Both the position numbers and the translations under genes were made by a program. Below the pieces are notes generated by a model. It saw only the letters and a list, made by a program, of their open reading frames with translations. It was not told the DNA's origin and made no database searches. From Stemphylium vesicarium (taxonomy: Eukaryota > Ascomycota > Dothideomycetes > Pleosporales > Pleosporaceae), in contig QXCR01000079.1 of NCBI GenBank assembly GCA_004380135.1, positions 62,001-126,000 on the forward strand: DNA of 64,000 nt. Direction: 5' to 3'. Positions 34,506-47,431 of the stretch are shown here, piece by piece; the first letter of the stretch is position 1, and each line of letters begins with the position of its first letter.

Positions 34506-36347
34506 AGGTATGGTGTTGTTTTATTCGCAAAGAAAGCTCTCAATATTTCTTAAAGCTGCTTTGTCACTGATCGGTCGCAAAATATGTACTTTGCATTTGA
34601 TAAGAAAGCTAGCCCGACGTTCTAGAAGTTCAATAGTCAGCTGCAGTCTGAATATCTAGACCCGAGCTGCCGTCACGTGTGCGCAACCCGACTTGGCGGG
34701 ACCGTGGCGGTGATCGCTGATCGAGAAGGCAATCTGCCGTGGAATACCATCACCTTGGGAACATCCTCGCGTTCCACCCCTCTGAACACGTAGGCCTTCG
34801 GCTACCCAAGTGCATCTCGTTTGATTTTCGCCTCAACCAGCCAATACATCCTTTCGACCGCGCTTTTGACAATTACTTTGCCTCGTGCCAACACACGACG
34901 GAGTTTTCACCGATAGTAATAAGCTAGAGAATTGCAAAGGCAGCCTGCCTCGGCCAGCGACATCGTCCTCATTGGACTTGCATTTCACATCCTGTTCTTC
35001 TTCCGAAGTCGCCGCGCAGTCTCGCCGAACAGGCGCGTAAATTCTTGAGCTGGGGTTCCCTCTACGAAACCTTATCCAGGGTAAAGCGGCAGAAGCATAG
35101 GAGAATGAAAAGTCACAACAGACGCGAAACGCATCGCATTGGACCTCGATACCAGTCTTTATCTAACGAAAATACATCTCTTGAACACTCATATCGGTTG
35201 TATATGCGTTCGGCATGTCAAGCAATGCTAGCGAGGGGTACCTCAAGTCCCGCATACGTTGCCGTGGTGGCATCAATACGATGCAGCATGCATTCAGCCG
35301 CAGCATGACGGGAACCGGAACCATGACACGCAGAACAAACCTTGGCGGGAATTTCCGCTTTCTGCGCATACCTACGGATGCAGTCCAAACTCGCAATAGA
35401 CAGCGAACGCGATTTCGTAGTGTGGTAGTGCCATGATCACATTGCTCAACCACAGCGCTATATCAAATTCCACATTGAGGAGCCGCAAAACAAATGAGCA
35501 TTTTCTGCTCAGCCTACCTTCATGGCAGTGTCTAGTTTGCCTCCCTCGGAAGCATTGTGTGGAACCTTTCCGCGTCTCCATCATGTTCGCATTCTTAGTA
35601 GGACTCAACACCAGCAGAAGATGCCCTGACTATCCCAGAAGGCAACGCATACCGACAAGTTCTTCACCAGTTGGCCTTGGTCAAGAGTCTGGGCCCACGC
35701 CACGTGCACGTAGCGCACGGCGAATTCCCCGCTAAGCGTCCGCCCAGGCCCCAGCTCGCCACTACTTCCCAATCTCATCACAGTCTACTCCAGATTCCTA
35801 TCATCGTGATGGATTCGCACGCGGGGTATGCCTGGGCGCAACTGGCAGAAACGTGCTGAGAGGCGCTATTGTCCTGCGGCGGAGTAGCTACCGCCATACT
35901 GCCGGGCCCAGACAGCGCTTTCACGACGTGCTAATTGCTTGGACCTGCTTGGTATGAGGCATGCTAACTACTGTCGTAGGCCGTCTCCGAAGCTATGGGC
36001 TCTTTACATCGTATCAGGTGTAAAGCCAATGAGTCTTGTGAGCCATAGTCTAGGAAACATGTCAGTATCGGATATGGACCATTGAGTCTGTGGAGTCTGG
36101 GGTACGGTGGAGCCGACGGCGCAAGAATCTGGGGAAGTCGAGCCACAAAGTCTGGGGAAGCAGTTTTGTATATGAAGACACACATCCTGCGGCTGCTAGT
36201 TTGATCCCCATCAGCATCCTTCTCTTCAAGAGCTGCGCCTTACTCTCCTCCCATCGTCTAGATTGGCCTTGGGGAACTTTGCAGGGCTGTTGAGCACCAC
36301 CTGCTTTCAATTTATCTTCAAGCTCTCTGTAGCTACCCAACCTCATC
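34506..36347. other. Intergenic region between aldolase and MFS genes
   Basis: A 1.84-kb region with only short open frames and no recognisable domain. It carries the 3' UTR of the aldolase gene and the promoter of the MFS gene. CACGTG hexamers occur near 34674 and 35700. Confidence 0.6.
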
Positions 36348-38001
36348 ATGTCCTCCTACGCCGAAGAAAAAGGCAATATCGCCGCCATCGAACGCGTTGA
36401 ATCCGAAACATCGGGAAACGATGCTGCCATCAATCGTTTCACACCCGAGGAGCAAAGGAAGATCGTTCGTAAGGTCGATCTTCGGCTTATTCCCACACTC
36501 GGCTTCATGTACTGCGTCTCACTTATGGACCGAACCAACCTTGGCGTAGCTATGGTAGCAGGTATGGGTGTTGACCTCAAGCTCACAGGCGAGCGATACA
36601 GCATCATCGTTCTGTTGTTCTTCATCACCTACGTCGCGCTTCAGCCACCCGCTACTGTTGTTCTGAGGAAGTTGGGCCCGAGGATTTTCTTGCCGTCCAT
36701 TGTGGTCATCTGGGGAGCGGTGATGATCGCGTTTGGATTCGTCAAGGAGTGGACTACCTTGATCCCTCTTCGTCTTCTCCTCGGTATCTTTGAGGCTGGT
36801 TTCTTCCCAGGTAAGGCTTGACCTTTCTTTTGAGATCGAAGCAGCGCTAACACGCATGCCTAGGTTCCGCTTATCTCCTCTCTTGCTGGTACAAGCGATA
36901 CGAGCTCCAGAAGCGTAACACCGTCTTCTTCCTCATCGGAATGTTGTCTTCAGCCTTTTCAGGTATCCTCGGTTACCTCTTCTCTCTGCTTAGTGGCCAT
37001 GGCTACCAAGCAGCAGAGTGGCTCGGCCCACACTACGGACCAACCAAAGCAGCACCTACCACACCAGTCGGCTTCGGACCAGGCCTAGCGGGTTGGAGGT
37101 GGATTTTCACTCTCCAGGGTGTTATCACTGTCATTATCGGCCTTGTTGGATGGTACTTCATTGTTGACTTCCCCGAGCTGGCCGCTAAGCCCAGCAAGAC
37201 CCAGAAGAAGTTTCTCGAGCAGGACGAGGTCGACTTTATCGTCGCACGTATTGAGCAGGATCGCCACGATGTTGTCGCCGAGGAGTTCAACCTGAAGAGC
37301 TACCTTGCTGGTGCCATGGATCTTAAGGTTTGGGGCTTTGCTCTGATCTTCATGATGACAACTACGGTCACATACGCTATCGCTTACTTCCTTCCCATCA
37401 TCCTAAAGGACGGTATGGGCTTCAGCGCTGCTGCCAGTAACTGCTTGATCGCCCCACCTTACGTCTTCGCCGGCTTCGTCATGCTCGGTTTTGCTTGGGC
37501 AGGCGACAAATACCAAGTCCGCTCTCCGTGGGTTATTGCCAACGGTATTCTCGCTCTTATCGGCCTTCCCATGATCGGATTCAGCAGCAACGTCGGCGTC
37601 AGGTACTTTGGTAAGTTCGCTCCAGCTAGGCGCTAAGCCTCTCCTGCAGTACAAACACTAACAATATCTCAGGTGTTTTCCTCGCAACTGCTGCTGCCAA
37701 CGCCAACGTCCCCTGCATCCTCACATGGCAAGCGAACAACATCCGTGGTCAATGGAAGCGAGCTCTCTGCTCTGCCACCCTCGTCGGTGCCGGAGGCATT
37801 GGCGGTATCATCGGCGGCACCGTCTTCAGGACTCAGGATGCTCCAGACTATGTCCCAGGCATCATCGCATGCATGATTGCAGCAGCCATGATTGTCATCA
37901 TTGCGCTTTTGCTGAACTTGAAGTTCTGGAGGGCCAACAAGCGTGCCGCAAATGGTGGCAAGATTATCGAGGGTCTTGAGGGATTCAGGTACACTTTGTA
38001 A
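36348..38001 (+). CDS. MFS transporter, anion:cation symporter (Dal5-like) family
   Basis: Three exons (36348..36810, 36864..37610, 37673..38001) with introns of 53 and 62 nt give 512 aa, typical for fungal MFS permeases. After a polar N-terminus come about twelve membrane segments. Family signatures are the LMDRTNLGVAMVAGM segment after the first helix and the RLLLGIFEAGFFPGSAYLLS segment across the first intron. These place it with the anion:cation symporter group, which includes allantoate, nicotinate and vitamin carriers in fungi and the galactonate carrier DgoT in bacteria. It lies 1.84 kb downstream of the aldolase. Uptake of a sugar acid, such as galactonate, fits the context but is inference; nicotinate or another organic anion is the main alternative. 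Confidence 0.9.
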
Positions 38002-39780
38002 ATGTTAGCTTGAGGCAGATGCCAAAAATAGTAACGAATGATGATTATTTTGATGTGCACGCGAGCGCAATGAATATGTTGGAATGTCCAAAGACGTGAT
38101 GAAGTTGGATCTTGTGCGCGACGGTCTTGAGCTGCAATAATTCTCTCAATCATCTTAGAGTGATCTTTGCGATTGGAATACCATTCACGGAGTCTGACAG
38201 GAATGCAATGGGAAATGGCACGACAAACGCGTAGAAAGGGACCGAATCGAGAGCGAGAACGAGAGCGGAACCGTGAAAAGCGTGTTGACGCTAAGACCCA
38301 TTCCGGACTAGTGGATTTGATGCAGATGACGCGCTGATTTCCTCTCCGCGTTCCAATTGCCTCACCTCTAACATCAGTTTCGCCCCCGTGTCAACTCATG
38401 AGACAACACGGATGCGCAACTAGGAGAGCGCATTTCCATCTGGAGATGTTGCATGTGAGCTAACAAGGATTTCTGATCCAAAGCCCTGGGTTGCGGGCGC
38501 GCAAGAGCCAGCACTAACAAATGCCGGCCCACCGCGAAGTCACCCAGTCGCTCCTGGCATTGCCCGTTCTGCAGGACATGCGGGCGCGATTGGACCTTTT
38601 TCGCCGTTCTTCAGCCGCAACGGGATGGAGATACGCTTAGGTCTCTTAATGCGACGAGAGGAATTCCGCCTCTATCTATCCGAGAGTCTCTCCAACGCCA
38701 TCATCAGCATCATTGGAGGAATATCTTCGCGTTTTCTGGCCGGAAGGCTTGCACTAAAAATGCGCTGAAGAAAACGCCTCTTTCAGCTGTTATCGCAGCC
38801 GTGACAGGCAAGATGACAAGCTTTGAGAGCGCCACTTTTCTTGCTAGTGGGGAGCTTGTCCTACTTAGTGAGCAGATCCGCTGTCCAGAACACTGGAAAG
38901 ACCGACTAACCAACATGGCATCAGCTATCGACATTTCTCCGAGGCATGTAGATACACGCGATGTCCACGTTGTTTGACATGGGGTTCTAGTGCCCCAAAA
39001 ATGTTTTCGCGTCGGTCTGGCTTTCGCTAAAGAATCCCATTCTAGACGACTCCATCCTATCGAGACTGCGATAGACATTCAGACATCTTGGCATTGCGCC
39101 CATCCAATGCCATGCTACTGCAGCCTCAGTTTTACAACAAGCCTTGCCGCCACCATGACTAGATTTGGAGACCTTCACCACGGCATGCAAAACCATCCCA
39201 ACAACCAACGCAAGCCACAACGCGCTAGTGAACATGGAAATTTGCACAGAGATGGGTGCGATGGACTGCTAAAATTACTCCCGGGCATGCAGGAACGCTT
39301 TTAGCCTCCCAAGAATGCGCATCGTTGTATCTCCCCTATATGATGTTCTCAGCTTCGTCTGCGTCACAACCGGAACTAGGACTCTTTGAGTTGACACCAT
39401 CTTTTGAGTTTCTAACGGCCCCTAGAAGGATGACAGAGAAGGTCATTTCGGCAGTACAAGTCAGTATTTCCGGGAACAAAGATTGCAGAGGCTATCGATT
39501 ATTCTTAGCTTTCTTTTCCCGCTTCGTGGAACGCCCCGGAACTTCATCCCGGTTGTTGTAGTCTGCCCTGCGAGTCGCAATGCAAGCGTAGAACCGGGTT
39601 TACCGAGATGTCTGGGTACCGATAGGCGAAATCCAGACCGCGATGTCGTGGTATACCGGATTGGGAACCAACTCCGTATGAACCCTTGTGAGGATCTTTC
39701 GTTCAAGTATCGCGATACTTCGTGTATCCCCAGGAGTCACTGAGCACTTTTCCATCTCATCGCTTCCGCAGTCCCTCGCT
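38002..39780. other. Intergenic region upstream of the pectin methylesterase gene
   Basis: A 1.78-kb region with no supported gene. It should hold the promoter of the pectin methylesterase gene. Open frames of about 100-120 codons lack domains and good starts. Confidence 0.6.
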
Positions 39781-42700
39781 ATGCGTTCACTCGCTCTCGC
39801 CGCCTTGCTCGGGTTCGTGGCTGCACAGAGTAGCGTCGCTGAGTGTCAGTCTACTGAGAGCTGCTCTGCGTCTTTGTCGAGCTTCATAAGTCTTTCGTCT
39901 TCATCTTCCACACCTTCAGCTACAACATCATCCACCTCTTCGGCTACTTCCCCAGTCGCGTCGTCAACTACCTCATCAAGGGCCGCTTCTATAACATCGA
40001 CAGGCCCGAGGTCCGCGATTACAGTCGCCACGGATGGCTCAGGACAGTACACTGCCATCAACGCAGCGGTAAAGGCAGCCCAAGACAGTGGCATTCCCAC
40101 GGTTTCCGTTCTACCTGGGACTTATTCCGAAGCGGTCAATGTTCTTGGACAAGCAACTGTTACTATCGTTGGGCCTTCTCCGACAGGTGTGTCGGACTGG
40201 TCTAAGAACGAGGTTACGATTGCCGCCACCACCATCCCTTTCAGCATCGGTACCGACAGATTGAAAGGTATCACTGTGCGCAATATCGACATCATCAATT
40301 CGGCAGCATTTGTTGCAGGAGGAACTGCCACCGCCCTGTCATTGCGAGGAAGTAATGTTGCTTTTTATGGATGCTCCATCATCTCACCGGGCAATTTTGC
40401 AGTGTCCGCTACTTATGGTCTGGCTTTCTTTGCCAACTCTTACATTGAGGGCTATGACAAGATCTTCTTCAACTACCCCTCTGCTTATGTCTACAAGTCG
40501 ACCATCGTACCGCTCAACCAAGGTGCCCTGATCGTATACAACAAAGGCGGAACACCTTCAGGAAGCAGCTTCACCAATTCGACCGTTGTCGTCGACTCAA
40601 GCTCCATAGAGCAAAAGACAGGGTACACAACAAAGACCGTCTACCTTGCAGCTTCTAATGGACTTGGTGCCGCAACAGTCTACAGGGATACCAAGATGGG
40701 AAGCTTGATTTCCCCTCTTGGTTACTATGGCTCTGCGAAGGACACATCTTTCTTCGGAGAATATCAGAACAGCGGCCCAGGCTCTTACGACAAGAATGCA
40801 GCTACTCGTGGTAGCAATGACATCCCGCTTTCCGCCGAGCAAGTCTCTCAATTCACGATCGATAAGGTATTCGGTAGAGCCTTCTTCCCATATGGTAGCT
40901 CTTCGCTCGATTGGATTGATCGAGATGTGCTGTCTTCAATTCAAGCCTCGAACTCTGTGCAGTTGCCATCAACATCCTCGTCTTCTTCAGCCACATCTAT
41001 TGGCTCGTCGACTACATTATCTGCGGCCTCTTCTTCCGTTTCATCGACTGCCTCTACGATCGCTTCTTCGAGTGCTTTTTCAAGCCCTTCCTCGACCGAC
41101 CTCGTCAGCTCTAGCAGTGCCTCGGGCTCCCTTACTGCCAGCTCTGTGACTGCCAGTAGTACTCCCTCAGCTACATGCTCGATGACGACAGCCTCGCCGA
41201 CTCTCGTTGTCTCCAAAACCCCGGGCCCCTGCGAATATGCCAACATCACAGCTGCGATCAGCGCTATACCCGACGACAAATTGGCGTATATTATCGAGAT
41301 CGGCGCAGGCACCTACGTCGAACAGATTTCCATCACAAGGAAGGGCAAGGTTACACTGATCGGTGCGACTGACTTCACCAACGATTACTCGCAGAATCGT
41401 GTCAGGATCGAGTTTGCTAGAGGTGAACTGACCAGCGCTGGCAAGAATGAACAAACACCTGTCATCTACTCAAAGAAGACCAGTGACAACTCGGGACTCG
41501 CCATGTACAACATCGACTTTGTTAGTAAGTGACATCAACGTGCAAGCATGTAGTGAAACGGACACTGACCTAGTACGCCAATTTGTAGACACCTATCCCC
41601 AAACGAAGAACACTGCAGCCCTAGCTGCTGACTTCTATGGTGCCAATATGGCCGCCTACGGGTGCTCGTTCATCGGATTTCAAGATACGCTACTCGCGAA
41701 CAAGGGTACCCAAGTCTTTAGCAACTGCTATATCGAAGGCAGTGTTGACTTCATCTGGGGCTTCTCTACTGCATACTTCTATCAGTGCAAGATTGTTAGC
41801 AACACGCCTGGAGCTTTCATCGCCGCACACTCCCGACCCAGTGCGACCGATGTTGGTGGCTATGTGTTCGACTCCTGCATGGTCACCTACAGCTCTACCT
41901 ATGGCAACTCATTTGGCTTGAGTTATCTCGGTAGGCCGTATAACCAGTTCTCGGTGGCTGTCTACATGAACTCGTACATCGACAAGCATATCAAAGACAT
42001 TGGCTGGTCTGTATGGTCTCCCACTGACCCCCAGACATCTGGTGTAACCTTTGGCGAGTACAATAACAGCGGTCCTGGTTCATGGCAGGCGAACACTCTG
42101 CGCGCAGCTTTCGCCACCAACTTTACTGCTTCTCAGGCGGCGAGGTTTCAGCTCTCTGCGTGGATTGGCGACACTACCTGGTTGGACATGAACGCGTACA
42201 ATGCAATCCCTTCGTACAGTCTTACGGGTCCTTCTACAACGCCTTCGTCACCCTCGTCGTCTGCATCGTCGTCTCCGTCGTCGTCAGGATTGGTATTGCC
42301 GTCTTCCAGCAGTACGGCAAGCGGCCCTACATCCACTGCCACAGTCAATGCCCATCCCGAAAGTGGCTCTGTCCCACCCGAGGGTGCAGTAGTAGTCTCT
42401 ACCGACTCTAGCCAGAAGGCTGCATTCACCAGTATCGCTGCTGCTCTTGCATCGCTGCCTCAAGACTCTACCAACCAAACCGTCTTCATATACCCCGGCA
42501 CGTACAACGAGCAAATTCCTTCGGTGAACCGTCCCGGTGCCGTAAGGATCATTGGGTACACGACTAGTAGCCCTGGTCAGAGCTACAAAGGCAACCAAGT
42601 TACCATCTCTTTTGCGCGTGGACTCTCTGTGTCTCCACTACCAGCTGGCCACTCTAACGCAGAGACAGCGGTTTTTGCAACCGGGTCGAGCAGGATAAGC

Positions 42701-45700
42701 ATGTACAACATCAACATGATCAATACAGACAACCTCGATGGTGCCACGCCTTCTTACGTCACACTCGCAGGATCCATTTACGGCAACGACATTGGATTCT
42801 ACGGCTGCTCATTTGATGGGTGGCAGGACACACTTCTGACGGGTGCTACTGCCGGATACCAGTATTATGAGTCGTGTTATATTGGTGGTGCTATCGACTT
42901 CATCTGGGGATACTCCAAAGCATACTTCAAGGGCTGCACTATTGCTGCTAAGCGCAAGTCGTCTGCGATAACTGCGCATAGCAGGAAGTCGAGCGCAGAA
43001 CTAGGTGGTTACATCTTCGATAACTGTCTTTTCACTGCTGCTCCTGGTGCTGCCGAAGATCTCACCAACAAGGTGTATCTTGGCCGACCATATTCACAGT
43101 ACGCCTTGGTCGTTATCAAGAACTCCTATATCGACTCCACCATCATTCCGGTTGGCTGGAAAATATGGAGTGCTACCGACCCTCGCATAGATCACATCAC
43201 CTTTGCCGAATACAACAACGTGGGTCCTTCGAACTGGGAAAACAATGCCGCCGCCCGTGAATCTTTCGGCTACGCTACGCTACTTACCTCTGACAACTAC
43301 CCTCTGTCGGCTGTGATGGATTCGACTGAGTGGATCGATATGACATACTGGAGTACAATTGTCACCCCTCAGCCTTCAGTCCCCGTCGTTACACCCCCTG
43401 GACCCGTCGTTGTCGGTGGCAACTCTACCTTTGATGGCATGACTCCTCCCAGCGATGCTTTGATCGTTTCCAAGACTCCCATCGATGGTGTGGTTACCTA
43501 TGATACCATCCAAGGGGCACTGGACGCTGCACCGACTACAAGATCGGTGAACGCTACTATCTTCATTTACCCTGGTGTCTATGAGGAGCAGCTCATTCTC
43601 GCCAAATCCGGTCATACCATCTTCCGTGGATACTCTGATGCGACGGATGATTACTCCAAGAACCAGGTTACCATTCAGTTCAGCCGTGGCATCGATACCC
43701 AAGGAACTGGCGGCAGCAACACCGACGGAGCAACTGTCTACGCAAAAGGCAACTACTTTCACGCTTTCAACATCAACTTCAGGAACAACTTTGGGACGCA
43801 ACAGAACATGGCTTCTCTTGGTTTCGCAGTCCAGAGCAGCAAATTTGCAGCTTTATACGGATGCCAGATCTATGGCAACCAAGACACTCTTAGCGTTTCA
43901 GGAAACCTGTTCACCTTCAGAACGTATATCGAAGGTAACGTGGACTTCATATACGGGTCTGGATCTGCATACTTCCTTGACTCGACAATCTCGCCCAATG
44001 AAGACAGCATCAGCATCACGGCTCACAAGCGCACGACCAATACCACGCCTGCAGGTTTTGTCTTCGATCAGTGTACTCTGAAACCTGCACCCGGCTCCGG
44101 CACCTTCAGCAGCGTCAGCCTAGGTCGCCCGTGGAACAACTTCTCGCGCGTTGCTTACGTGGATTGCTACTTTGACTTCATGATATCCCCAGCTGGGTGG
44201 TCGCAATGGAGCAAGTCTTCGCCACAAACTGACGGTGTGACCTACGGCGAGTATCATAACAGCGGACCTGGATCGAGCACATGCAACCGTGCTAGCTTCT
44301 CACAACAGCTTTCGGATACCGACGTTGTTCAGTTCCAGCTCGGATCTTTGTTTACGTCTACTGCATTCATCGACTTCCGCTACGTTGACATCCAACCTTT
44401 CGCTGCCGGTGTTGGCTCGCCCCAGGCCTGCAGTACTGCTTCATCAAATGTGCTCTCGTCGTCCACCATGTCCTCGAGCATCTCAATGTCCTCTTCCAGC
44501 AGCCTACCGGTAGTTACTGCCTATACCACGACCACATTGGTTGCGAAATTTACAGCAAGCACGACAATTGCTGCTTCCGAGGCCACGTTGACCACTCTAT
44601 TGAGGAGCACAGAGACTGTTTCGATAACGCCATCCGAAGTTCTTAAGATCATCACGCTGAAGGTCACTGCTACTACTTCTATTATCTCACCCGATGCCAC
44701 CTCTACTGCGACATCGGTCATTACGGAAGATGTTGGCCTCACGATAACACCGGAGCCGATCACGAAGTCTAGTGTCGTCAAGGAAACCATTACCGTGAGC
44801 GGAGTGATGACAAAGGCCGCTGAGACATCAACGATCAAGGGTACTACGACCATTGTCGTTCTCTACACTTCTTCTCCTAAGCCAACTTCCATCACTGTCA
44901 GCGAAGGGTCCACCGTCTTCCAGACGAGCTCAAAGACCCAAAAGGCGGCTTCGACGACCATTAAGACCACGCTCTCAATTGCGCCATCTACGACTAAGAC
45001 TAGTACTGTGCAGGCGAAGAGCTCTATTACAGTCAGCAGTACCTCGATCAAGACGACTACCAAGAAATCTACCACAACACTGTTGTGCATCCCGACTGGC
45101 AATGCTGAAAAGCTTGTTCGCCGCGGAGCAGTCATTCCTCGTGCATTGGCTAGTACCACAACACTAACCGTCATCGAGACGGTTTCTAGCTTCGTCGCTA
45201 CTCGAACAACGACACAGCCAGGATCGACGATGTTGGTCACGGAATCATCCATTGCTACGAAGACGACTTTCTTGAAAGCCAGCACCAGCACGACAACCGT
45301 CACCTCAGTCGTCAAGACTTCAACTATCGCACAGGCTGGATCTACATACTACACGACCATTCTTTCGACTTCGAAGACTGGCAAGACGACGACACTCAAG
45401 CCTGCGACGTCAACGGTGTTCTCCACCGAGCTCGCCACAAAGGCCATTCTTTCTACCATCACTACGCCCGTCGTCACCATCAGCTCTCTGAAGACCACAT
45501 CGAAGACCTCGACTATCACCGCCGCCCAGGAAACCACCTACATCACCAAGTCAAACGACGTTACATCCAAGACTACGATCACACTCCCAGTGTCTACAAG
45601 CACCAAGTACGAGACTGTGACATTGGGCAGCGGAGTAGAGACGAAGATTGTGACCGCACAGCCGAAGACAGTGACTCGGACTTCCAAGAGTACTGTGACG

Positions 45701-45754
45701 ATTGTGAGCTGGGCTACCAAGACGAGCAAGGGAGCAGCGATGTGTACGTCTTAG
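39781..45754 (+). CDS. Giant secreted pectin methylesterase with four tandem CE8 domains
   Basis: Two exons (39781..41524, 41589..45754) joined by one 64-nt intron give 1969 aa. A signal peptide (MRSLALAALLGFVAA) leads into a Ser/Thr-rich linker. Four copies of the CE8 beta-helix follow at about 79-386, 474-791, 847-1171 and 1205-1519. Ser/Thr-rich linkers separate the first three, and a Thr/Ser-rich tail covers 1520-1969. CE8 enzymes remove methyl esters from homogalacturonan. Copies 2-4 keep QDTL, DFIWG or DFIYG, and LGRPY or LGRPW. In copy 2 these residues are Gln613, Asp614, Asp635 and Arg697. In copy 1 the Asp of QDTL aligns with Asn, the Asp of DFIWG with Lys, and the LGRP Arg is absent, so it is probably inactive. 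Single-domain fungal enzymes are only about 330 aa. A dibasic Kex2-like site (KLVRRGAV) lies near 1757. Confidence 0.93.
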
Positions 45755-46128
45755 AGAATGCCGTGGTGATCATGCAAGTCTTAGTTGATTTCGTGTAAAT
45801 ACGACTTAGTTTTTAATGTTACATTATATGATGACGCGATTTGGAGATGCTGTGAATTGCGACAAGTTCTACCCTGCTCGACATATGGCGCATGCGCATG
45901 CGCATTCTTATATAGAAAACGTCCTCTCTTCTAAGAATACTGTAGTAGCTGTTTTCCTCGATGACCTCGCTTATAGACACGTGATGACAGAGTCGCTCGC
46001 TGTTGCCTACAGGCCGCTCCGGGCGCAATTTCCCCGCCCACGTCGCTCTCCTCGAGGAAGCAACGACTCCTATATTGGCAGGTTCGCAGCATACAGCAAC
46101 TTCAGTTCGATAGATTTCATCGTCAAAG
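45755..46128. other. Spacer with an alternating GCGCAT tract
   Basis: This holds the 3' flank of the pectin methylesterase gene and the promoter of the kinase-like gene. At 45888-45905 there is an 18-bp alternating purine-pyrimidine tract built from GCGCAT units, self-complementary and potentially Z-forming. No gene is seen. Confidence 0.6.
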
Positions 46129-47169
46129 ATGACGGAAACTTATTACATCGACATGGGACCCATGGGTCACGTCACCGAAGAATCATGTCACATGACGATT
46201 TACCGCAGTCACGTTGTTGTTTGCATCGAAGTTGAATTCGTGAAGATAGAAGGTACAAAGCTCGGGAAAGAACTCATCACGCAATTGGAGACATGGAAGG
46301 TGCTTCCACGGGGGAAAGTGAGAAACAAACCAATCCTCGATCTAGTGTATCAAACTTGCCTTTCGGTTATCCAACAACTGGTGCCAGATACGTCACTAGA
46401 TGACCTTAGCCTAGAGGGTTTTCTTCATACGCCCACATACAATCTGGAAGTTGTCGGCGGAAACTCGGATGACGACATACACGTTGTAGGAGCCGAAAAA
46501 TGCTTGTATATGCCAGGCTTCAATATTTCTCCGATGTCCACCACAGAATTGCCTGAAATCTGCAGCACGATCCCTCAGTTCAAGGCCCGCGATGTCTACA
46601 TATCGCCACTGTTAGACGAGAGAAACAGTGTCGAGGATATCCAAGGCAGAGTCACAACGGCAGACGGCGTCGCTATATATTTCAAACCACGGATGGACAT
46701 CCAGGAACCAGGTTTCGCACGTGAGCTTCTGTTCCTAACCCGAATCCACAAAATCGGTCTAGCAGCTCGACTTCGGGTACCAAAACTGCACGGACTGGTG
46801 GTATCCGACGAAGGAACGGTGATCGGAATTTTGATCACGATGATCACGCCTTCGAAGCTGGCAACCACATTGCGGAGCCCAGGTCTTCGTGAAAGAGAAG
46901 ACATGCATAAGAAGTGGGAAGATCAACTCACATTCATCGTTAAAGAGCTGCATGCTCACGCCATCGTGTGGGGCGATGTACATCCGATGAACGTAATCAT
47001 TGATGAGGACATGAACGCGTGGGCGATCGATTTCAACGGCTCGAATAACGCTATGTTCATCGATGACGAGAACCGCGAGACTGAAAAAGGGGATTGGCAG
47101 GGCATGAACACGATTTTCAAGACCTGGCTGCCTGATCCGGAAAAGAGATGTCAGTGGCAAACAGATTGA
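46129..47169 (+). CDS. Protein-kinase-fold protein (fungal APH/kinase-like)
   Basis: A single exon of 346 aa. The C-terminal half has kinase-like motifs in order: a possible ATP-binding Lys in VAIYFKP (about 185), the catalytic loop WGDVHPMNVI with Asp283 and Asn288, and a metal-binding DFNG at 301-304 in place of DFG. The loop pattern GDxHPxN is seen in aminoglycoside phosphotransferase-type and fungus-specific kinase-like proteins. The N-terminal 170 residues have no recognised domain. Substrate is unknown, and phosphotransfer to a protein or a small molecule are both possible. It converges on the secreted Gln/Gly-rich protein gene. Confidence 0.78.
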   Translation: MTETYYIDMGPMGHVTEESCHMTIYRSHVVVCIEVEFVKIEGTKLGKELITQLETWKVLPRGKVRNKPILDLVYQTCLSVIQQLVPDTSLDDLSLEGFLHTPTYNLEVVGGNSDDDIHVVGAEKCLYMPGFNISPMSTTELPEICSTIPQFKARDVYISPLLDERNSVEDIQGRVTTADGVAIYFKPRMDIQEPGFARELLFLTRIHKIGLAARLRVPKLHGLVVSDEGTVIGILITMITPSKLATTLRSPGLREREDMHKKWEDQLTFIVKELHAHAIVWGDVHPMNVIIDEDMNAWAIDFNGSNNAMFIDDENRETEKGDWQGMNTIFKTWLPDPEKRCQWQTD

Positions 47170-47431
47170 AATACTGCATCACTTCCTAGTAAAATCAAAG
47201 AAAAAGCGAAGGTGTTAGCAGGCTAATACCATTATTTATCTACACACTACAGCATCCTCCCCTAATCATAGTTACATAACAGACATATATACCTCCATCC
47301 ACAGCCAAAGACCCATTAAACATCATATGACTTTATTTACATACCAAAAGAGTGACTTTGTTGTGTCCAGCACATCGCTCTCGCGCCTTGAATTAAGCAT
47401 CCTACTCTCGTTGAAGCGGTAGGCTGGAGGC

